From NCBI RefSeq assembly GCF_001039355.2, contig NW_019775430.1, positions 169,473 to 233,472 of the forward strand: DNA of 64,000 bases. Direction: 5' to 3'. A program made the position numbers and the translations under genes. The stretch's first letter is position 1. Each line of letters starts with the position of its first letter. Positions 56,177 through 64,000 of this stretch are shown in pieces. A model generated the notes under the pieces. The model searched no databases, was not told where the DNA came from, and saw only the letters and a list, made by a program, of their open reading frames with translations. The DNA comes from Lingula anatina (lineage: Eukaryota; Brachiopoda; Lingulata; Lingulida; Lingulidae).

Positions 56177-56337
56177 GTGAGAATAAAAATTACAGCTCAG
56201 ATTTTATAAAATATCAGTTTTAAAAATTTATCAGTAAGTGATATCAGCACAGAAAAGTGAAATTAACACAAGTTGTATAATTTATATTATATTTAATGTT
56301 ATATTTATATCTAATAGTTTAAATTTCTTTTTACAAA

Positions 56338-56341
56338 AAAA

Positions 56342-56388
<47 letters not shown>

Positions 56389-56390
56389 AA
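56338..56390. repeat. (AAAT)n microsatellite
   Basis: About thirteen units. The copy 3 counterpart at 60029-60062 has fewer, a length difference typical of alleles. Confidence 0.9.
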
Positions 56391-56705
56391 TACAAACAAA
56401 CTTAGATCGACATGTACAAAGTATGTAAAGAGTAAAAAAAAACTGTCTTTGTAAGATGTGAGATTATCATTTATGAAAATTTTTGTAAGTCGTTCATCTC
56501 CAAACCTTTGACCTTTGGCAATATAAGTTTTTTTATAACTATATCCATGTTGAGATTTATATACTGAATCACAGAAATGATTACCTGGAATCAAATGACC
56601 TAAAAAAGTATTGTCAACATTGAAGATATAGGTCAGATGTAAAAAATAATTAGATTAATTTCAAAACTTAAAAATCAAATAATAAGCTAGTCTATATTTC
56701 ACTTA

Positions 56706-57353
56706 CGGTAATGTGCCATGAATTTCGAACAGTAAAAAATAATTAAATCTGGAAAAAGATCGTTCTGGCCGAAATTCATGAAAAGGAGGTGCTCAGAACT
56801 CCTGAAAGTTCGAATTTCATGGAATTCTGTCAATTTTGACCGGAAGTTGTCTGTTCGTCGCTAGGCCTTTTGTTATCTTCTCCCGACGATCTATTTAGAG
56901 TTACCATAATGTATGATGTGTGAGTGTCGGTAATTGCGACCAAAGGTATACACGTACTTTCACCCGATCACTGTGTATGGCCCATAGATAGAGCGGTACT
57001 CTTGTCTAGGGCCGCAAAACAGCATCGTTATCAGTAGTGTCGTTTTTCAAAAGCGATTCTGGCAGCCAGAAACTAGTGTCGTTTTTCAAAAACGATCCTG
57101 GCGCTCAGAACGGGAGTGGACGGAGGGAGAGACGGCCGACGATTAGCGTCTGCCACGGCCAGATAACCTTTACTATGGAAGCTTAGTGTTACCGTTGCTC
57201 CTTTCCGTGCACTGAAACGGAGACGACAGCCGATCAGTGTCTATGGCGCACGTGCAGGTAGCCTTCATCTGCGATAAGTGTCTTCCGCGACCAGGTTCGT
57301 TGCCTTTACCGTTAAAGTCGGGCGGAGCTTTACGCGCGAATGCGTCCTCATCT
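56706..57353. mobile_element. Repeat insertion in intron 2 of gene copy 2, truncated by contig end
   Basis: Copies 2 and 3 match up to ttcacttac at 56705. Copy 3 then continues with intron, whereas here the sequence switches to ggtaatgtgccatgaatttcg..., which resembles 7078-7265 (shared aggaggtgctc, gttcgaattt/gttcaaattt, aagttgtctg). From about 56930 it is GC-rich, with a duplicated unit agtgtcgtttttcaaaa(g/a)cgat(t/c)ctggc. Confidence 0.7.
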
Positions 57354-57354
57354 N

Positions 57355-58020
57355 CCAAGTTCTTACGTGTGCTTCTAATTACAGCAATTATAAATTAGAA
57401 AAGAAACATATCTGTTCTTTCTACTGTGACCTTCACCCGTTTAAACATCCAGCCATTTAAACTAGAAAGACGGACAAACTGGCAATTATACAGATACTAA
57501 GCAACAATATCCCTCTCCCAGTAAAAAAAAAAACATTCAAAGGAATAATCGAATCATGCTGATTTTTCAAAAGAAGCTGCATTATAAACATACATATAGC
57601 CACTCTGCAAATCTGAAGTGAAACAAAAATATTGTTTGGCATTATGGGGTATGTTACCAAAATAAAATAAAATAAATAAATAAATAAATTCACACAATAA
57701 AATTCAAATAAACAGCTATCAGAAAAATAATCTGATATGCAAAAACATTACTTTGGTAAAAACCATGCTGAAATTCGAAACAAAACATTTTTCACCAATA
57801 ATGTTACACAGTGTAATTAAAGTAAAATGTTTTTGTAGTTTAGACGGAGGTTTTGGACAGACAGTGGACAGACAGACAGTGATCAGAATATATAGTACAA
57901 GATAGTACAAGGAACACTGCTTTCAATATTGCGCTTGATGTGCTCTACCAAATGCAACAAACTAGCTGAAAGGAGACCCCTGGAAGATCAATGAAGTTTA
58001 TGAAGCACACACAATTTTTA
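57355..58020. repeat. Direct duplicate, copy 3 (upstream of gene copy 3)
   Basis: Same sequence as 53650-54325 and 52755-53425 with a few point changes. It starts at the N at 57354. Confidence 0.9.
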
Positions 58021-58739
58021 AAAAGAAAAAAAACATTATCCCATTTGACCTTGAAAAAAGTCTTTCAAATCCAAGGTCAAATGTGAAAACTCCACAAATA
58101 AATATATACATTGCTGCTGTATAAAAAGAGCTAATACGGGGCCTATGTATACAGCTAGAGATGGAAGCTGACCAAACTCTTTGCGTAATGAAATGTTTAG
58201 CTTGTTACCTGTTTATTGGTAATAAGGTTATAATTTGCGCTGTTAACCAAAAATCAGGCTAAAATGACATTATACAAAAAACTGGTTATGATATCATCAT
58301 ATAATGTTCATGGAGAGGTTTTCAGAAAAAAAGCCCTGTCATTTTTTTTGATGATTTCACACACATTATATTAGCACTTTTTGCACTGCGACTCAGATAC
58401 ACGTACAAAAACTATTCAAATGCAATATGATCTAACACATCTCCCAAATATATGGGCAAAATAAGTCGCAGAATTGAGAAGAGTTACGTACTACATTAAT
58501 GAAATCATTCATTTCTATGAAGTTGATGGTGAAAAAATACAGTTGGAGTGAGAGGGAAGAGAAATGTATCAAAAAAGGTGACCAGGCATTTAAGGTTTAT
58601 TTTAAAGTTAATATCCAATGGGTTGCCTTCATACCACCATCATGAACCATGAGATTAAAAGTTCAAAATTCTTCCGAGAAACCAATTTGCTAACTAAAGT
58701 ATAATTAAATGTACTGGTATGTCTCTAATTGCTACATTG

Positions 58740-58747
58740 TATAAAAA
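58740..58747 (+). promoter_or_regulatory. TATA box of gene copy 3
   Basis: TATAAAAA and the same downstream block as in copy 2, 105 bp before the ATG at 58845. Confidence 0.7.
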
Positions 58748-58844
58748 CGCAATCTGTTCCAAGTTTCATCACATCCATAGTCATTCTCCGACTCGATCAG
58801 CAATTTGCCAGAAGCAGCAGCAAAACTATCAGTTGAACAGGGAG

Positions 58845-58887
58845 ATGCTCCTTTGTGTTGTTTTGATAGTGGTGTCACTATATGGTG
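58845..58887 (+). CDS. Secreted EGF-like/PPC-like protein copy 3, exon 1
   Basis: MLLCVVLIVVSLYG, a short signal peptide, phase-1 donor GTAAGT. With exons at 59677, 60432 and 60850 the product is 256 residues if the final frame is unspliced. Confidence 0.87.
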
Positions 58888-59015
58888 GTAAGTATTAGTC
58901 CTTTTTATTTATTTTTATATTGAAGGCAATTTGCTGTGTGGCTTAAACTTGATTGATGCATATGTGAAAGGCTGTGTCAGCTGTGTGATGTTTGTGTGAA
59001 GTGTGTTCATCTCTT

Positions 59016-59202
59016 AGAGCACATTCAGGACAGCGGACTAATAGGGCCGGGATTCGAGTATGGTGACCCACTAAAAAGTTTGCTGTTTTATTCCCGATTA
59101 GACACTGAATAGATTCCACAGGGGGATTACGGAACAAGCATTTGATTGGGTTGGCCATATTTGATCTGAGGATCTGTTAGTCTGCTGTTCTGAATGTGCT
59201 CT
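59016..59202. mobile_element. MITE family C copy (187 bp)
   Basis: Same element and position as 55327-55513, in intron 1 of gene copy 3. Its presence at the same site in both copies shows it predates their separation. Confidence 0.88.
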
Positions 59203-59676
59203 TAATCTCCATTTGTGTTCATAAAATGCTGTTTCTATATAAAATAGGCCTAATATAATTTCTAAGACTTCTCTTGTTGGAGCAATTAAGATACTTAGAT
59301 TTATGTGATGTACAGACATACATGCAGGTACATACAGTCAGCAGTATTGCTACCTTGAAATTCCACCCTTTATTGGAGGGAATGAAAAAGCAGGTGACAG
59401 TTATTTTAGTACTAGAAAAAGTAGAGAATCACTCAAGACAACACAAAATACTCACTGCATATTTCCAAATGATGGGGTTGATAATTTGGCAGTCTGGGGT
59501 GACATACTATATGAATATATTTCTACAGGTATGTCCCCAATTACATGTCAGTTGCAAACTTTTTCAAATGTTTTTGTCTGTATGTTATCAATCATCACTT
59601 CTATGTGCCAAATCTAGCTGGTGGTACATACCCAAAAAGCAGTGTCACCTCTCTAATTCTCTAGTTTATTTTGTAG

Positions 59677-59865
59677 CATTTGGTGCAAGTCCACCTGTGT
59701 GTGGGGATAATGAAAGATGCTGTATGACTGAAATCAAATGCATTCACTGCAAGTATACTACCAATGAAGGTGGGGAAGCTGTACCTCATTCAGAATCTTT
59801 CTCTTGTGTGTGTAATGAAGGATTTTCAGGCGACCATTGTGTCCCAGACAGCCTTCGTAACCAAA
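59677..59865 (+). CDS. Copy 3 exon 2: Cys-rich EGF-like module
   Basis: Phase 1-1: AFGASPPVCGDNERCCMTE, CIHCKYTTNEGGEAVP, FSCVCNEGFSGDHCVPD. Donor A|GTGAGA. Two fewer Cys than copy 1 (no CxPxP and CLPDGFC pairs). Confidence 0.87.
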
Positions 59866-60030
59866 GTGAGAATAAAAATTACAGCTCAGATTTTATAAAA
59901 TATCAGTTAAAAAAATTTATCAGTAAGTGATATCAGCACAGAAAAGTGAAATTAACACAAGTTGTATAATTTATATTATATTTAATGTTATATTTATATC
60001 TAATAGTTTAAATTTCTTTTTACAAAAAAA

Positions 60031-60061
<31 letters not shown>

Positions 60062-60431
60062 AAAAATACAAACAAACTTAGATCGACATGTACAAAGTAT
60101 GTAAAGAGTAAAAAAAAACTGTCTTTGTAAGATGTGAGATTATCATTTATGAAAATTTTTGTAAGTCGTTCATCTCCAAACCTTTGACCTTTGGCAATAT
60201 AAGTTTTTTTATATCTATATCCATGTTGAGATTTATATACTGAATCACAGAAATGATTACCTGGAATCAAATGACCTAAAAAAAGTATTGTCAACATTGA
60301 AGATATAGGTCAGATGTAAAAAATAATTAGATTAATTTCAAAACTTAAAAATCAAATAATAAGCTAGTCTATATTTCACTTACTTATGTTTGACATAGCC
60401 TTTTGAGCATTTTTTTTTCATTTTCCTACAG

Positions 60432-60443
60432 GTGCAGTCTCCA
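60432..60443 (+). CDS. Copy 3 micro-exon 3 (12 bp)
   Basis: CCTACAG, then GTGCAGTCTCCA, then GTAAGT. Phase 1-1, adding SAVS. It aligns with the 18-bp micro-exon of copy 1 (GCAGTCTC shared). Confidence 0.72.
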
Positions 60444-60849
60444 GTAAGTATAACTTCACTAATATGCAATATCTGCTTTAAAGTGAACAGCACTGTTTTG
60501 AGGTCAAAGTGAACCAAACTTTTGGTCAAAGGGGTAATATATAAAAATACTGAACATCTGTATATATTCTTTATTGAGTACCCTAAATAGCAGATTAAGA
60601 TTTTAGTGGATTACACCAAAAACAATCCATGATAGTGATAATAATAATTATTTTAATCATCATTATGATTGTATATAGTGCCACTCAAACTACAGAATAC
60701 AAAATAAAACAAGATTTATTATTCTAATAGGAAACCATAGTAATGTATGTGGTTCTCTTATATAATACTGATAATTAAACTTAACCATGTCTTTAATCCT
60801 TCTGTGAAATTGATAAAAAATGTTTAAGTTTCTATTCTTACGTTTACAG

Positions 60850-61376
60850 TGGATGCAAAGGAGGTCCCCTGTGACGGCACCACCCATGTACATGTATATA
60901 GCCATCAATACTCTTATTTTAAGCACAGCGATGCCATATTTACTATTTATTATTACTTCAACTACCATGGCGCAAATACATTCGTGTTGTCCACATGTAA
61001 TCCATGCACTGATTTCGACACAGTACTAGCCATATTTGGTTGTGAAGCTCTATCAGAAGCAAAATTGCTGGCTAACAGGGCTCCGAGCTGTGGTATTCAA
61101 TATAATCACGCTACTCTGGAAAACGATGACAACTGTGGTACCTTTCAAGCTAAAATTGAAGTAGACAAAGGAGGGTTAAACAATGGGACTTACTTCATTG
61201 GTTTGATTGGACTTGATGATTTAAGTAAACAAGGGACCTTTACACTAACTGTCACTTGCTTGGGCTTTCATTGTCCTTGGTCACAGCTACTGACCAAAAC
61301 TGTTATGTTAAATGAGGTACGTATTAAATTTTTACTCAGACTAAGATTTAACATAACACTATATTACTTGAAATGA
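60850..61376 (+). CDS. Copy 3 exon 4: PPC-like domain with C-terminal extension
   Basis: Phase 1 acceptor TTTACAG. EVPCDGTTHVHVYSHQYS, STCNPCTDFDTVLAIFGC, ENDDNCGTFQAKIEVD, NGTYFIGLIGLDD, GTFTLTVTC: PPC-like as in copy 1. At 61260 TTG replaces the TAG of copy 1, so the frame continues 38 codons through former 3' UTR to TGA at 61374. A good donor (GAG|GTACGT at 61317) within the extension may instead lead to a further exon. Confidence 0.82.
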
Positions 61377-61399
61377 TTTGTTTTAGTGGAAAAACATCA

Positions 61400-61690
61400 A
61401 ACCGTAATGTTAAAATTAAACATAAATTTTCTTTCTCTCTTAAATCTTATACAAGAGATGAAAGAAAATATCAGTGAAATATCTCATGTGACGTGTCCTA
61501 AAACAAATGTTCTCTGTAACTTCGACGACTTACACAACTATTACAAAGGCTCAATTTTCCTTATACAGGGATAATGCAAAAGATCAGCTCATCTTTTTGC
61601 AACCCCTCACAACTTGATTAATGAAGACTGCATATTTTACCATAAAATCTTGCTCATATGCCATGCTTTACCACTTTTATCAACGGCTCT
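61400..61690. other. 3' flank of copy 3, nothing recognised
   Basis: No domain seen. A short + frame at 61386-61574 has a signal-like start only by chance composition. Confidence 0.4.
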
Positions 61691-61692
61691 TT

Positions 61693-62372
61693 GGCCCTGT
61701 TTCACGAAGCTCTAGTTAGTTAGAATAACGAACGAGACAACTATTACACTAATGAGAAGACTTTACTATTTTCGAGTGCTGTTTCACGAAGTTATTGTTA
61801 AGCTATCATTAAGTTCTCTCCTAAAGTTTGTTCGCTAGTTCTCTTTTTACTCACCATACTTTTGAAACATTCTACCAGAAAAAGAACCCTTGTGTAGAAA
61901 GTGTCAAGAATTTCCTAACTGACTAATGTTTGGCCGCTGGAACCACATAGGAATATTGTCGTAAAGGACCTCCACTATCCTTTCTTCTGCTCTTCTTGTC
62001 ACAGTTAGGCAGAACCTTTTGTAAATTTCATCATAGTTCATATAATGATAATGTCTAATGATAACGTTGTGGTCTCCATTGCCATCTGGTGGCACTGATG
62101 GCAAGAAAGGCAGGTGCCATATTGCATACAAAGACAGACAGCAGAAAAAGATAACTAAGCAACCCTTCTATTTCTATTTATTTATATATTTAATTCAATT
62201 ATTTTGCATTTATTACAATAAAACTCTAGTGTTTGCAGGTGGTCTATCCCACTCGTTAAAATATCAATGCTAACAATGAGACAATAACGAACGAGATAGC
62301 TAGACAGCTTTGTGTAATGGCACTTTGTGTAACTAACGAGAGACCTAACAAGAACTTCGTGAAAAGAGACCC
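61693..62372. mobile_element. Inverted-repeat element family G (680 bp)
   Basis: Left GGCCCTGTTTCACGAAGCTC, right (reversed) GGGTCTCTTTTCACGAAGTT, both followed by nnnGTTAG. A second internal tgtttcacgaagtt at about 61788. A minus-strand frame (61904-62131) contains NYDEIYKRF and RRAEERIVEVL; possibly a transposase fragment, not confirmed. Confidence 0.65.
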
Positions 62373-62739
62373 TGATAATCATGTTCATGACCTGGTCTAT
62401 AAGTGATTGAAATTAAGGTTGTTTAATCTCATTGAACAATAAAAAAGGCTGCCTTAACCTGCAGGCCAAATGTCAACTATTTTTTATTTGTAATCGATTG
62501 TCTTTAATAAACCCCAATATAAAAGTATCAGTTATAAGTTTAGTGTCTTCATCTAACTAACAAAGAATCCAAGACACACAACCATTTTATTGAATTTTCT
62601 TTGATAGGGAGAAGGGGATGGAGAGGAAGGATCTTTTTTTTCTTTTTGAAAACATTATAAATTATCACACACTTTTGGGTTCATCTGTCCATCCTAACCA
62701 TCTGCCAAAGTGCTTCTATTCAGCAAAGACCTTGAGATC

Positions 62740-63250
62740 TGCCAGGATGATATTGCCATACATAGTGTAGCTATATCCTAGGGTGGTCACCATCCTGCTG
62801 AGCATAGTCCATTGCTGGGGTGATTCTGCCATAGACCACTGCCAGGGTATTTCTGTTCAGCATACCCACTCTACTGGGGTGATTCTAGATCTGCCGTAGA
62901 CCTCTGCCAGGATGTTTCTGTTCAACATACCCTTCAACTGGAGTGATTCTGCCGCAGACCTCTGCCAGGGTGTTTCTGTTCAACATACCCTTCAACTGGA
63001 GTGATTCTGCCACAGACCTGCCAGGGTGTTTCTGTTCAACATACCCTTCAACTGGAGTGATTCTGCCACAGACCTCTGCCAGGGTGTTTCTGTTCAACAT
63101 ACCCTTCTACTGGGGTGATTCTGCCATAGACTTCTTCTTGGGTTTGTCCAGCATAAGCCTATTTCCTAGCATACCAATTTGGATGTTTTTGGTTACCTAG
63201 CATTCCATTTTGGATGATTCTGGTCACCATAAGGCCTTTCCCTGCATACC
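62740..63250. repeat. Minisatellite, about 57-60 bp unit
   Basis: Core units ctgccagggtgtttctgttcaacatacccttcaactggagtgattctgcc, four near-perfect copies at 62890-63125 and decayed ones on both sides (agcataccc, gatgattctgg). Confidence 0.88.
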
Positions 63251-63259
63251 ATTTTTAAG

Positions 63260-63925
63260 GTTTTTGACCAGCATATAGGTTTAATATGTTGGTGCACTAT
63301 TCTGGATGCTTTTGGTCAGCACAGTGAGCATATAGGATTTCAGACCAAGCATCTCTAATAGCAACTCTAGATCTTCTTTTTAGATACATAAAAGCAACAA
63401 AACAGTCCGTGATGAGCCTGTCAGAGTCAATTAATAGAATGAACAGATACTAAGACAAAATCAGCCAAACGCCTCTACAGAGGAACAGTCTGATATACTT
63501 GATTTGAAAGATGTTCACAAAAAACAACTGAAAAGTCTAGCTAAAGCATACACAAGGCATTAAGGCAATTTACCTTGATTGAACATCGGGTTGTTTTAGC
63601 ATGCATCAGATAGAACATCAAATTGGAGATCAGGTGTCTGCCTTAACATTGATGGAAGCTGTTATTTAAGCGGCCAAGCTATAGGCACATTAATAGTTAG
63701 ATTAGACAGAGAAAGTAGACATTCCATATAATATATTAAATGATTATATAGACAAATGGAAATTTAGTTTATGGAGAAAGGCGTTTAAGACTTCATTGTT
63801 AAAACACTTCATTGCATATGCTGGGGCCCTTATTCTGCATCAATTAACTTACAGGGTTTTTTTTTTTCAAACAGATCACTTATTCATACTATTCCAAATT
63901 GAAGACTAAGGTGAACCAGAGCTAT
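63260..63925. other. Intergenic, nothing recognised
   Basis: AT-rich sequence to the window end. No exon, element end or RNA gene identified. Confidence 0.45.
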
Positions 63926-63931
63926 ATACAG

Positions 63932-63960
63932 AGAGAGAGAGAGAGAGAGAGAGAGGAGGG

Positions 63961-64000
<40 letters not shown>
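63932..64000. repeat. (GA)n microsatellite at window edge
   Basis: Pure GA/AG units broken once by ggagggggg. Continues past the window. Confidence 0.95.

Noticed and set aside
61904..62131. Minus-strand frame with NYDEIYKRF as a host gene
   Set aside because: Lies entirely inside an inverted-repeat element; at most a transposase fragment, and I could not identify it.
62885..63200. Open frames on both strands with repeated LNRNTLAEVCGRITPVEG-type peptide
   Set aside because: They arise from the 57-60 bp minisatellite; no start context, signal or splice evidence.

Overview
The window is nuclear DNA from an intron-rich, AT-rich animal genome. It shows spliceosomal introns with GT/AG ends, phase-1 EGF exons, secreted multidomain proteins and many short inverted-repeat transposons. 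The domain content (GCC2/GCC3 repeats, EGF, uromodulin-type D8C, F5/8C discoidin, a PPC-like domain) and the visible heterozygosity fit a marine invertebrate such as a mollusc, hemichordate, echinoderm or amphioxus. I cannot name the species. No prokaryotic, organellar or viral gene was recognised.

Minus strand, about 43.0 kb down to position 7: one very large gene for a cysteine-rich extracellular protein. I rebuilt it exon by exon from splice sites and reading phase. In transcription order it has about 22 exons of GCC2/GCC3 (ephrin-receptor-like) repeats (43030 to 11374), 11 or 12 single-exon EGF modules, mostly calcium-binding (10945 to 962), and a D8C domain split over two exons (775 to 624 and 225 to 7), ending in TAG. 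The visible coding sequence is at least 9.3 kb (about 3,100 residues). The 5' end and signal peptide are not seen. The 4.7-kb intron between the last GCC exon upstream (16642-16740) and 11374-11895 contains a complete same-strand two-exon gene for a secreted coiled-coil/F5/8C lectin-like protein of 261 residues (14003-15038).

Plus strand, 47.7-61.4 kb: a small family of TATA-box genes for short secreted proteins (signal peptide, compact Cys-rich EGF-like module, 12- or 18-bp micro-exon, C-terminal PPC-like beta domain). Copy 1 (47846-51210) is complete. Copy 3 (58845-61376) is complete but has lost the stop codon seen in copy 1. Copy 2 (55156-56176) is nearly identical to the 5' half of copy 3 and is cut by a repeat insertion and a contig join.

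Assembly: single-N joins at 31041, 33146, 36071, 40982, 53430 and 57354, and long N gaps at 2119-3114, 23949-24111 and 34192-34525, mostly lie beside near-identical direct repeats. Exon phases show that some duplicated exon sets cannot be spliced in series. Most of these duplications are therefore probably uncollapsed haplotypes. One exon is partly hidden in the 23949-24111 gap and at least one more is missing near 33146.

The rest is repeats: several inverted-repeat (MITE-like) families with two or more copies in the window, two 1.2-1.3 kb elements in the EGF introns, minisatellites and microsatellites. An odd pattern is that exon edges of the giant gene have been tandemly copied into the adjoining introns at four places.
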